The notes beneath the pieces are model-generated. The model worked only from the letters and a program-made list of their open reading frames with translations. It was not told the DNA's origin and did no database searches. A stretch of DNA of 23,396 nt from Seminavis robusta (taxonomy: Eukaryota; Bacillariophyta; Bacillariophyceae; Naviculales; Naviculaceae), in the NCBI GenBank assembly GCA_903772945.1, contig CAICTM010001744.1:1-23396 (forward strand), written 5' to 3'. Positions 1 through 8,494 of this stretch are shown here, piece by piece (within the stretch, counting starts at the first letter, position 1; the number at the start of each line of letters is the position of its first letter). A program made the translations under genes and the position numbers.

Positions 1-45
1 AAAAAAGAGAAGAGATAGATTTCAAAGCGAGTAAACCTTCGCGGA

Positions 46-1380
46 TCAAAGGCGAGTACCTTCTGCATTGGGGTGCACGGCATCTTGCATAAAGTGCCTG
101 TTGACCACGACTTGCCCTTGCTATGAGCGTAAAAACATCCGTGGCATTAAAGAATTCGACGCCCTTGGCCGTATTGGCGTAACATTCCAGCTTGAGATTG
201 ATTTCCTGGATAATGGGCCAGGTAGGAGACGCAAACAGATCATTGGGGTTTTCATTGCGAGGGAGAATGGAGTTGAAACAATCGTAGCTCCAGGATGAAA
301 CTTGGGGGATTTCACATCTCCAGACGAAACTGCCCACAGACAATGGATCGGCATGCACTTGTCTTCCAAATCGTGGTGCCAATCAAGATCCACCAGATTT
401 TGGGGTGGAACTGCCGGTGCTTCACCATTCTGGAGACGGAACAGGAGGTTTGCAATTCGATCACCTCCTACACCGAGAGCGACACGTTGACCGCCACCTG
501 CACCACTTTCGGATAAATCCTGTCAAAAGCACGCTTGTTGCTTTCCAAACACCACCCGAGTAACCCAAATCCAGACCAGTAAAGTGCTCAATACTGAAAG
601 AATAATGGAAAGTGAGATCAGATAACCAGACTGTCAGTCAGAGCATGGACTAACCAAATTTTTGACTCACATGCTATCTCCGAGCAATGCCACATTCCGC
701 TTTGTGTTTGGCGTACATTTGACTGTGCGCCAGATCATCGTTTGAATTTCTGTCCACTGAGACCATGGTCCGTTGGCTTGGTTGGTCGATAAGGATGCTT
801 GCACTGGCAATCAGGGAACTGTTACAAATAAAGGTGAAAGTAAAAACAAAAGGCAATATAATGTTGAGAACCCCAAACCTCTCCTTCCTAACCAAACCAA
901 ATATACATGATAACTTACACCCTCCTGACAAAATTTAGAAGTGTCATTGTTGCCTTCATAGAAATTGTTAATTGCGGTCAGAGCGTTGTCGTCATACGCG
1001 GTGCAAGCTACATCCCCATTGTCCTCATCAATGATTCCGTACAAGATGGCTGCTTCCTTTTGGTATTCCACAGCTCCCATAAAGCCCACAATCATCGTAA
1101 TGACCAAGAAACTGAAGCAAATCCAACAAAGCCAATAACGGACACAGCAGCTATCGCCGCGGCTGCTTTCGTCGTAATCATCACCCATCATGACGCCCAT
1201 GCTCTTCATGCGACCCGAAGCCGCGACGGCGTTGGCTTCCTCGTCGTCGCAGCAGCCACTGCTGTCGTCTTCATCGCTGTAACGTTCCACACCATGATCA
1301 CTCTCGTATGATTCGCTGCCAATCTTGAACACGACCTTCTCGTCTCTGTCGTCCTCGTCTTGGGAAGGAACGGATGCCAT
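46..1380 (-). pseudogene. Type II membrane-anchored SGNH/GDSL hydrolase, frameshifted
   Basis: Exon 1 (1380-919) starts at ATG and encodes 154 residues: an acidic N-terminal tail, then one membrane segment (around WLCWICFSFLVITMIVGFMG). Intron 1 is 819-918 (GTAAGT...CAG) and intron 2 is 594-670 (GTGAGT...CAG). The hydrolase blocks follow in order: block I LLGDSIIEHF spanning the intron 2 junction, block II GVGGDRIANLLFRLQNGE, block III WWILIGT followed by DLED, a FNATDVF strand, and block V NRHFMQDAVHPNAEG with the catalytic Asp-x-x-His pair. The fold and order resemble PAF-acetylhydrolase Ib-type esterases. The blocks lie in different frames; I count about seven frame changes, near 765, 550, 505, 400, 373, 277 and 120. 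One base is missing inside the codon run that would make the canonical GTND of block III. No single frame covers the domain, so a relic is likely. Assembly indels are the alternative, though other long genes here are intact. Confidence 0.72.
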
Positions 1381-2115
1381 GGTGAATGTTAGTGGGAGGT
1401 GATGATGAAAGAGAGTGGTTCGTGGGAGGTGGATTTTGTGGGCGATAGGTTTGAATGGCTTTTGAATTCGAGACGGTTATTCGGCGGCCAATGATGCCGT
1501 TAAACATTGTTGCAAAGCTGTGAAGACGAATGTTAAATGGAGGTGCAGGGAACCAATCTACCGGGAACTGGCATCTTCCCACTAAAACAACGCATTTACG
1601 CTAACTTTGCACTTGGGATGTGGTCGTTGGACATACTAGTAACACTTGCGGTCGCAGACGCATTACATGCAATACACTACTAGTATGCGAACGCTGGACT
1701 CCCTTATCAATGAACCATGAGCACTGCACAGCTAATCCCAATATTGCAACCTGATTGTCTCATTTCAAGGGGGCGACTGCCCGTTCGTCGCCGACCGGGA
1801 TGAAACCCAGGTCGGACCGCTCGTTAGCCTCTTTTCAAGCAGCGTATCGTACCAAAAGTTTGGTATAGTCTAGTGTAAAGACAGGAGTGGAAAATGCTTG
1901 GAATGAACCACGGCTGGCTATATATTTCACTAAGACAACGCAAACGTTCAAATCGTGAAGATGAACCAACCCACGACCACAGACGCCGTCGAGGGCGTTA
2001 TTCGAAGCTCTCACTTTGCGCAACACTGGCAAGATCGAATTGAAGCGGCTTTCATCTCCACCAGCACAAGATCAATTGAGAGAGTTGCAATCTTCACCAG
2101 TACAAGGTAGTTAGC
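1381..2115. other. Divergent intergenic region between SGNH relic and BTB gene
   Basis: No convincing coding frame. It is the shared 5' flank of the leftward hydrolase relic and the rightward BTB gene. A TATATATTT stretch at 1919-1927, about 190 bases before the BTB start, is the only promoter-like signal I see. ACTAGTA palindromes occur near 1635 and 1680. Confidence 0.5.
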
Positions 2116-2892
2116 ATGTCTCGCAAACGAGGTGGCGGAGAAATCATTGATGTAGAGAGCGCCGCTACGAAGCAGGAGAAGGTGTTCCGTTCCATCAAAC
2201 CTGATCTGGTCGTTGTAGTAGGTGGCAAGGAATTCCAAGAGTACAGCCAGCATCTCTGCTACAGTTGTGAGTACTTTGACAATGCTCTTCGAAGCGGGAT
2301 GAAAGAGTCCTGGACCAAAAGGTTTGAATTTTCAGACAAAGACCCAAAAGAGTGGGAATTGGTGAGGTCCATGCTTGTTCCTATGGGAGTAAAGCCACGA
2401 GCCGAAGATGTAAGCATTGTGCTTCCGTGGTTTGACAAACTGTGCTGCTACGAGGGAGTGAAGGAGTGCGACAAGACGCTGGAGGCCCATTTGAGAGCAG
2501 TATTCCAGGGAAAATTCAACGGGTCCGCTTCCTACCGGAACGGAGTACCTCGACCTACTGGTAACATACGGCCTCTAACCGAAAGCCTTGACTTGTCCCT
2601 CCGTTTCCCTGGCATGGGGCGATCGAAGCAATGCTGCTTTGAACTTATGAGTTGCATTTTGACAACAAACAGACACTTGTTGAAGGACATGACGGACCGA
2701 GCAACTATTGCGTCATTGATGACCACCAACGAAGAGTTCCGCAAGACTTGCTGGGCTGTCATGAATGGCAATCTTCCTGCACCAATTGCTGCACAGCACC
2801 CCTCGGCAGATGAGAGCCTCCTGGAAAATGGTCTTTGGGCAGGTCTGATTCTCTCAGCAATGGTCGAGGCGCCAAATGGATACCGCTACTAG
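2116..2892 (+). CDS. BTB/POZ domain protein
   Basis: Single-exon, 258 residues. After a basic, low-complexity N-terminus, residues about 29-95 match the BTB/POZ core. It opens with PDLVVVVGGKEFQEYSQHLC, continues with CEYFDNALRSGMKES, and closes with a KDPKEWELVRSMLVPM segment, as in the metazoan and diatom BTB pattern (D-h-x-V-x-x-G in strand 1, an S/C-x-Y-F-x-x-x-h helix, then D-x-x-x-W/F). The remaining 160 residues are mostly helical, without Kelch, MATH or zinc-finger motifs. BTB domains mediate dimerisation and often act as Cullin-3 substrate adaptors, but which role applies here cannot be read from the sequence. The start is the first ATG after in-frame stops. It ends just before a non-coding stretch. 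Confidence 0.8.
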   Translation: MSRKRGGGEIIDVESAATKQEKVFRSIKPDLVVVVGGKEFQEYSQHLCYSCEYFDNALRSGMKESWTKRFEFSDKDPKEWELVRSMLVPMGVKPRAEDVSIVLPWFDKLCCYEGVKECDKTLEAHLRAVFQGKFNGSASYRNGVPRPTGNIRPLTESLDLSLRFPGMGRSKQCCFELMSCILTTNRHLLKDMTDRATIASLMTTNEEFRKTCWAVMNGNLPAPIAAQHPSADESLLENGLWAGLILSAMVEAPNGYRY

Positions 2893-3249
2893 CCATCCCT
2901 CCGAATATTCGAAGTTGATATATGTATGTAGCGGGTGTGAACGTGCGATCACCCGTCGAGTTTGATGACCGGATGCGGTTTACGATATAAAATGGCCCTT
3001 GCATCCGTACGAACCCACCAATCGAGTGCCCTTTCAAAGCTACCTACCGGTACCAACGAGTACTCCGAGTACTCGTATTCGAACTCGTGCACACACTGAA
3101 CTCTACCGTAAACTAACCAGCCATTTCCTATTTCCAATAAAGCAAATTTATTGGTTTCAGCCCACCAACAATAATCTCGTCTGCCGGTCCCAAACAAAAA
3201 AGTTAGCCGTTTTTGTGTGAGGAGACTAATTTGGCCAAGTAGAGAGTAC
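2893..3249. other. Intergenic, 3' flank of BTB gene
   Basis: No gene seen. It contains a CTACCGGTACC motif near 3045 and short TACTCCGAGTACTCG-like palindromic text near 3060-3075. Confidence 0.4.
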
Positions 3250-3750
3250 AACCGGTATGGCAAACATTTCAGTGCCAATTCCGGAGACAGGGCAAGGAGG
3301 TGGAAGCATCGGAGGGGATATTGACAGGCAACCACTCCCTGGCAATGACGGTCCGGGGCGACAGCTAACCGGTATGGCAAACCTCTCAGTGCCCATTGAT
3401 CTGTTTTCAAGCCAGGCAGGGCAAGGAGGTGGAAGCAACAGAGGCGAGACGGGGATTCAACCAGCCCCTGTCAACGATGATCCACCAAGGCAACAGCTAA
3501 CCGGTATGTCACAACTTTCAGTTCCAATTCCGGAGACATGGCAAGGAGGTGGAAGCAGCGGAGCTGATAAGGACAGGCAACCACTCCTTGGCAACGATGG
3601 TCCGTGGCAACAGCTGAATGGGAAGGAATGTGATTAGGAGCTGATTGTTCAATCTCTAAGCAGGCTAGTGCAAGGGGGTGAAAGCAACAGGCGAGATGAC
3701 AAGGCAAGCAGTCCCTGAGACCAATGGTGCACCGATGAGTCTAATCCATT
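3250..3750 (+). repeat. Alternating A-B-A-B tandem repeat, about 4 units
   Basis: Unit starts (ATG of an ACCGGTATG or equivalent) fall at 3257, 3374 and 3506; a degraded fourth unit begins near 3625. Units 1 and 3 share the type A text encoding SVPIPETxQGGGS. Units 2 and 4 share type B text around TTCAAGCCAGGCAGGGCAAG and its degraded counterpart at 3655-3700. The first two spacings are 117 and 132 nt, both multiples of three. The fourth unit is out of frame and contains stops. Confidence 0.75.
3257..3637 (+). CDS. Hypothetical repeat protein (three 39-44-residue repeats)
   Basis: The 126-residue frame is made entirely of the tandem repeat. Each unit reads roughly as G-M-x-x-h-S-V-P-I, then a Gly-rich QGGGS, then a Pro/Gln-rich tail ending in QQL. 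It has no signal peptide, no membrane segment and no recognisable domain. In-frame unit lengths favour translation on this strand. The opposite strand is also open over part of the array, and the frame dies in the fourth unit, so the open frame may only reflect the repeat. No neighbour helps assign a function. Confidence 0.3.
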   Translation: MANISVPIPETGQGGGSIGGDIDRQPLPGNDGPGRQLTGMANLSVPIDLFSSQAGQGGGSNRGETGIQPAPVNDDPPRQQLTGMSQLSVPIPETWQGGGSSGADKDRQPLLGNDGPWQQLNGKECD

Positions 3751-3854
3751 AGGATCTATTGTAAGCATACTAGCTAAGCCATATCTTCCCAAAACACAAG
3801 ACCTTACGTAATGTCATTACATCTTTTCTTCTGGCTTGGGTTGCACAGCTAGCA

Positions 3855-4556
3855 TCAGGCGAAAGCCAAGGCCGCAGCTACGAGAATCAGACTGGCGACA
3901 CTTGGCACTGACGCGGAGGATGGTCCATCGATTGGGAGGCATGTAGTAGTATCCAGCACAGGAAGAGACTGCTCATCCGCAAAGGGATTTGGAACTGGCG
4001 TACCCCGTGGACGACACGATTGCTGTTGGGAGTCCTCCTGGCAAGTGAATTGAAAGGTTTCGTCATCGCCCACGGTCCTCGAAAAGCTTGCCTGCAAGGC
4101 ATCGGGAGGGATTTCGTCGAACGTTGTGGGACAAGATCCCTCGGCGGAAGCATATTGGCCGGTCCCACCAAAGGCATAGTTGATGTAGGTTGCTTGTCGT
4201 GTTTCCTCCTCGTACTCCACCTGGAACAAGTTGCACCAAAACTCGCTGCTGGAATCGGCAGTTTGACCCCACCACACACCTCTTCCTTGCAGGCCGAGGC
4301 AGTCCCAGCCAACCATGGCCTCGACACCGAGACCCGTTTGTGGGACACCGTCAAAGTACCAAATATTGGTGCCATTGCCGTACATGGAGAGGGATGCTCT
4401 GGTTGGTCCTTGTTGCGTTCCTGTTGCCGCGCAATTGGTTCCATTCCAGAAACCCACTACTTCGAGAGGAGGTGCGACCATGGGGATCATTTGGTCGTCA
4501 TTATTATTTGGGTTTGTGAATTCTGTACATTGTTCTTCTTGGCTCGATTGGTTCAT
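3855..4556 (-). CDS. Cys-rich surface or secreted protein with GPI-like C-terminus
   Basis: 233 residues from the ATG at 4556. Eight cysteines and NGT glycosylation sequons (WNGTNC, GNGTNI) lie in a Trp/Gly-rich body, for example GVWWGQTADSSSEFWCNLF. The C-terminus is a short small-residue spacer followed by the hydrophobic SVASLILVAAALAFA stretch, as in a GPI-attachment signal or tail anchor. These features point to an extracellular or surface location, yet this start gives no signal peptide. A short upstream exon carrying one may have been missed: the frame stays open about 90 bases upstream without another ATG, and candidate splice sites lie at 4570-4640. I do not recognise the family. The gene is divergent from the plastid-type gene at 5079. 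Confidence 0.6.
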   Translation of the reverse strand: MNQSSQEEQCTEFTNPNNNDDQMIPMVAPPLEVVGFWNGTNCAATGTQQGPTRASLSMYGNGTNIWYFDGVPQTGLGVEAMVGWDCLGLQGRGVWWGQTADSSSEFWCNLFQVEYEEETRQATYINYAFGGTGQYASAEGSCPTTFDEIPPDALQASFSRTVGDDETFQFTCQEDSQQQSCRPRGTPVPNPFADEQSLPVLDTTTCLPIDGPSSASVPSVASLILVAAALAFA

Positions 4557-5078
4557 GTTGCTTTGATTGATAGAAAATTGCTGGAGAAGTTTGCTTTTGT
4601 AAAGTTTGTTGTTGTTGTCGCATTGTGAGAATAGAAGGGTCTTACTTCCTAACTAAATCGTTTGCTCTGTTGGGCTAGAGCAACCTCTGTTGCATAGCCG
4701 CCAAGGCTGTGCAGAACTGGTTTGTACACCAGGATCTTGGTCTTGATGGGTACAGGTTGGTTCGATAACTTGCCACCGGTGACAATGCGAGGTTGAGCTT
4801 ATAAAACACCAGGTTACTGGCTGGTACCGGTACCGGTACGGCTTCCAGCTCGACTGAGGACTCGAAGCAGTTTCCCCGTTTCGCGCCAGCCACAAGTGAA
4901 CCACGGTCAGAGCCTTGACAACACACGTCATCTTGCGGCCTTCACGTCATTGACCATCCATCAATGATTCATTGGATGAGAAGAGCTCCAAAGTTACGAT
5001 TGAATGATTGGATCTTTCTTCATAATATTATTCTGCAAAGATCCACAACTATCACAGAACCGAAACTACCTATCCAAC
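4557..5078. other. Divergent intergenic region
   Basis: Shared 5' flank of the leftward Cys-rich gene and the rightward polyproline gene. It holds a doubled GGTACCGGTACCGGTAC motif near 4825-4840 and a TTATAAAAC-like AT stretch near 4800. No convincing gene of its own. Confidence 0.4.
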
Positions 5079-6104
5079 ATGAGACTCTCTTGCTCTGCTA
5101 TCCTCTTGCTGAGCTGCCATGGCCTTCAAGAGACGGCTGGTTTTCAGCTTGGGCGTCCCTATTATCGCCATTACCACCAAAAGGTCCATCGCCGCCTCTT
5201 GGCCAGTGTGATGGAAGATACACTGATTGAAGAAGAACAAATGACACGATACATTGCCGAAATCAATCGCTTTCAAGATCTGGCAGTATCCACCTACGAG
5301 CAGCAGCACAAAGAATTGAACAATATTGCCGCCGCGCTTGAATCCATACGGACCGGAGAGCCCATTACCGATTGGGAAGAAACTGTCATTCCCGTAGCGA
5401 CACCCACACGTCAAGAAAACGGGTGGACCCAACCTCGAGCCGAAACAAGGGCTCCAGCGTGGCCACCAGTTGCACAACAACCAGTCTATGAACCACCACC
5501 ACCGCCACCACCAGTCACTGCCATTCCACCGCCACCACCACCACCGACAATTTCGGCAGTTCCACCTCCTCCACCGCCACCACCCGTCTCTGCTGTTCCA
5601 CCGCCAGTTCCACCTCCTCCTTTGCAAGTTGATTCCACAACAATACCCACAGCAATGGCAGACTTGACAGGAGTTACCTTTCAATTGGAAGAATTGGAGG
5701 ACCGAGAATCCTGCTCCACAGAACTCACACTGGAAACCGACAACACGGTAACATTGGGCGACACTGATGGACCTCTGTTTAGCCAGGCCACTGGGACCTG
5801 GTCCGTGTATCATTCCAAAGAAGAAGAAGAACAAGAAGAACTTCTCTTTGACATGTCCATTACACGAACGTTTGATGCCGGTCAGAAATCTACCGATATG
5901 GGTGAATTTACCTTTTCCGTCGATCGCATGTATTTGGGAGATGTCACCAAAGTGGGAGATCGATTGGCCGTGACGGGAACGATACATTTGGTGGATGAAC
6001 TGTTGGGAGATGAAAAAATTGGATTCTTCAACATGATTGACAATCGAGAAGAGAGCGACGAAGATAAACAATTCTTGTACGGACGCCGTGTGCAGACGGG
6101 GTAG
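5079..6104 (+). CDS. Probable plastid-targeted protein with polyproline linker
   Basis: I choose the ATG at 5079 (341 residues) over the in-frame ATG at 5004, because only the later start places a signal peptide at the N-terminus: MRLSCSAILLLSCHGLQETA, then G-F-Q. An aromatic residue at the cleavage site followed by a basic stretch (RPYYRHYHQKVHRR) fits diatom bipartite plastid targeting. A charged helical region (about 55-95) comes next, then a linker of several runs of 6-8 prolines separated by V-S-A-V-type spacers (about 140-185). The C-terminal 130 residues form a beta-rich domain: GVTFQLEELEDR, an acidic EEEEQEE loop, then FSVDRMYLGDVTKVGDRLAV and LLGDEKIGFFNMID. I recall similar domains in other heterokont plastid proteins of unknown function, but this is not verified. 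Function unknown. Confidence 0.75.
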   Translation: MRLSCSAILLLSCHGLQETAGFQLGRPYYRHYHQKVHRRLLASVMEDTLIEEEQMTRYIAEINRFQDLAVSTYEQQHKELNNIAAALESIRTGEPITDWEETVIPVATPTRQENGWTQPRAETRAPAWPPVAQQPVYEPPPPPPPVTAIPPPPPPPTISAVPPPPPPPPVSAVPPPVPPPPLQVDSTTIPTAMADLTGVTFQLEELEDRESCSTELTLETDNTVTLGDTDGPLFSQATGTWSVYHSKEEEEQEELLFDMSITRTFDAGQKSTDMGEFTFSVDRMYLGDVTKVGDRLAVTGTIHLVDELLGDEKIGFFNMIDNREESDEDKQFLYGRRVQTG

Positions 6105-6455
6105 CTATTTAGCTACCGGTACCAGTAGTACTAGGAGGAGAAACCTAAGACAACAATAATCACACTTCAACACACACAACATGCAGAACGGGTCAAAGGA
6201 GATGGATTTGGCGCATGGCAGCTGGAAGGAATCTCAGTGGAAACCCAGAACGAAAAGAATCACCAAGTGCAAAATAAATCACAAGAAGCACACAAATCCA
6301 TGTCTTTGGAACCGAGGCATTAGGGAGGGTGGGCGGATCAGCCAAGCAAACCAAAACACACACGCAAGAAGAAGTGCCCAAAATGTGTTGTAATTTGTAC
6401 TTTTCCATTAGAAGCTAGCTAGCACCAATGATGTGATGCGATAATTATTAAAGTA
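6105..6455. other. Intergenic
   Basis: No supported gene. A CTACCGGTACCAGTAG motif lies just after the stop codon at 6112-6127. Short open frames here lack coding character. Confidence 0.4.
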
Positions 6456-7142
6456 ATGTTGTTGTCACTTGTTGGTCTCGCTGTCGAACTATCCAGAACA
6501 GGTTTAGGATTGACGATGCCGTCTCTTGCACGGGGAGAGGGCTCCAACACCAGACTGGTGAGGGATGAGATCAAAAAACTCTTGACGCATTGGATGCCTC
6601 TTGGTTTCACAAGTGGAGGTTTTTGATGAAGTGATTGCAATTCAAAATTTCTCGAATGGCGACTCCGCCTTTGAGACCAAGGGAACTCAAGACTCTTAAC
6701 CGTAGCTGCTCTAGTGATTTGGAGGAGTAGAATGAATCCATCTGGTTCTTGAGCAACCTTGTCGTGTCCTTTTTTCAAAGAGAATCACCTGACGAGATGG
6801 ATTGCAATGGAGGAAACTTTGGAGCATCTTGGGTGTCATGTTTCGGGGTGAAAAAGGAAACATAGTGACGGCATGCTTCACTTCGCACAACAAGTCCTGC
6901 ATGGTGTCGGCATAGATAGCTACTGTGACAGCATACCGGTAGGTGCGGGTGTCGAAGATTTGTTGCTCCCTTGGATGCCAGAAGGCGATTGTCTTCTACT
7001 GACAGCTTCTGGAAAACTGAACCGAAGGAACCTCCCACTCTACCATGCACAGCTAGTTTTAGAAGATCGCGAGAAAGTTGTTGTACGATGTACCGATACT
7101 TTGGATCCATCCAAGGAACTACTCCAGTACGTAGCTTTCTAG
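6456..7142 (+). pseudogene. Possible relic of an adenylate-forming enzyme (C-terminal part)
   Basis: The best-preserved piece is an 89-codon frame (6873-7142) containing LLPWMPE and then LLLTASGKLNRRNLP. This matches the A10 core motif at the end of adenylation domains (h-P-x-T-x-S-G-K-h-x-R-x-x-L), where the Lys contacts the acyl-adenylate. The same frame is open upstream from 6675 but broken by stops at 6750-6752 and 6849-6851. A 56-codon ATG frame (6456-6626) and a shifted piece encoding VIAIQNFSNGDSAFETKG (6630-6690) may be further fragments. The breaks fit a decayed gene, but very short introns cannot be excluded. The rest of the AMP-binding domain (A3-A8) is not visible, so the family call rests on one motif. 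Confidence 0.35.
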
Positions 7143-7154
7143 CCATTGTGGTTA

Positions 7155-8081
7155 TTAGCTACTGCTTAATCTCTTTTGAATTCTATCATCAGCTTGGAAT
7201 GCCTTTTCCAGGGTCTTTCCAGATTTCTCTAGCTTTGTCGCCATCTTGGCATCCACGTTGCCGACAATGCTCTTTTTGGCATCGGGCAACAATTTGAGCC
7301 ATTCGGGGGTTGGAACCACCGACAAGGCCTTGGAAAGACTCGCGACAAAGGCTTTGGATTCGGCCTTGGGGATGTTGAGCGTCAACTCGGTTTGACCGAC
7401 CCAGATTTGTTCCAATCCCTGACTCGATGCTGGCAAGCAAATATCCCCACCGCCACTACTGCTAGGTACTGCCTTGTTGGCGGGAGCAAACTTGTCCTGA
7501 AGCGCCTTTACTTTGGTAGCATCCAGTCCTTGTACGACCGGCAACGACGCAAATTGTTGAGACGTGGCGGCCGAACCACCCAACGATTGGCAACTATCTC
7601 CCGAGACTCCCGTGTAGGCGGATTGTACCACGGTGGCAAAGGCAGAGACTTTTTCATCGGGAATGGAAAGAAAGCTGTCAATGCCCTTGTCGAGAGCTTC
7701 CGATGCCTTGGCCGCAGGAATTTTCTTGTCGACAATGCCCATCAGTTTGCTCGTCAACGGTGACACATCTTGCATGGAAGAAAGCACGGGGTATGCATCC
7801 TTGCTGATTTGGACAATGGCAGCTTCGACTTGAGTACCCGTTACAACATCACTAGCAGCCATTACGGGAGCCGGGTTGATACTCAGCAAGGCTGCCGATA
7901 TGGCACCGGCTACAAGATGATGCGACATTGGAATCTTTTCATGTTGGTGGCATTCTGCGGATGATTGTGGTCGTGAGACTTGAAAAGCGTTCGCTGTACC
8001 GGTGAAACTCAGTAGTAGCACTGATACAACCAGCACACTGCTGCCCCAGAGGGTGCGCTTTGAGGAGAAAAGAAACACCAT
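7155..8081 (-). CDS. Probable thylakoid-lumen protein, unknown function
   Basis: I choose the ATG at 8081 (308 residues) over the ATG at 8147, which would put 22 residues in front of the signal peptide. The N-terminus is MVFLFSSKRTLWGSSVLVVSVLLLSFTG, then TANAF|QVSRP. This is a classic diatom ER signal plus plastid cleavage motif with Phe at +1. A second hydrophobic stretch, HHLVAGAISAALLSINPAPVMA followed by ASD, looks like a lumenal transit signal with an A-x-A-type cleavage site. No twin arginine precedes it, which suggests Sec-type rather than Tat import. The mature part is about 230 residues and largely helical, with one Cys pair (GDSCQSL and GDICLPAS) that could form a disulphide. I recognise no enzymatic motif. 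A role in the photosystem or lumen is inferred from targeting only. Confidence 0.75.
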   Translation of the reverse strand: MVFLFSSKRTLWGSSVLVVSVLLLSFTGTANAFQVSRPQSSAECHQHEKIPMSHHLVAGAISAALLSINPAPVMAASDVVTGTQVEAAIVQISKDAYPVLSSMQDVSPLTSKLMGIVDKKIPAAKASEALDKGIDSFLSIPDEKVSAFATVVQSAYTGVSGDSCQSLGGSAATSQQFASLPVVQGLDATKVKALQDKFAPANKAVPSSSGGGDICLPASSQGLEQIWVGQTELTLNIPKAESKAFVASLSKALSVVPTPEWLKLLPDAKKSIVGNVDAKMATKLEKSGKTLEKAFQADDRIQKRLSSS

Positions 8082-8147
8082 CTTCCTTGCAAGAGAAGTG
8101 TCAAAGTTTGCTTGGTTTTCCAAACACAAGGAAAAAACAAAAAGCAA

Positions 8148-8494
8148 AGGCGTTCGTATCTTGGATCTTTTTCTTCAATGACAATTTAGGGTTAGAGCTT
8201 GGACTCTTCAGTCTCGTGTGTGCCGGTCCAGGACGAGATTGGTGGGGGTTTGAGGAGCTTTCAGCCAGCTAGCTAGTCTAGCTATCGTGAACAATATGAC
8301 CTTAGTAGGCTGATAGTTTGTTTGGTTCTATAGGACGTTAGAAGCAGGAAACACTGTATAGTTTGAATGAAAGGTTTATAAGGCTGCACCATGACTTGGG
8401 TTCCCCGCATTGGTGCCGGTATCGGAAGCACGAGAAGTGTGTTTGATGAATTTGGAGTTTGGAGCGGAGTCACTTGATAGATAAGATAGCTGGT
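8148..8494. other. Intergenic between two minus-strand genes
   Basis: Contains the 5' flank of the lumen-protein gene and the 3' flank of the HSF gene. A GCTAGCTAGTCTAGCTA run sits near 8269-8285. No gene seen. Confidence 0.4.

Noticed and set aside
2949..3410. 153-codon minus-strand frame across the 3.3-kb repeat
   Set aside because: It is opposite the in-frame repeat array and its open state follows from the repeat; no domain is visible.
5070..6071. 333-codon minus-strand frame opposite the polyproline gene
   Set aside because: It is the antisense shadow of CCA/CCG proline runs, giving Trp/Arg runs with no sensible protein composition.
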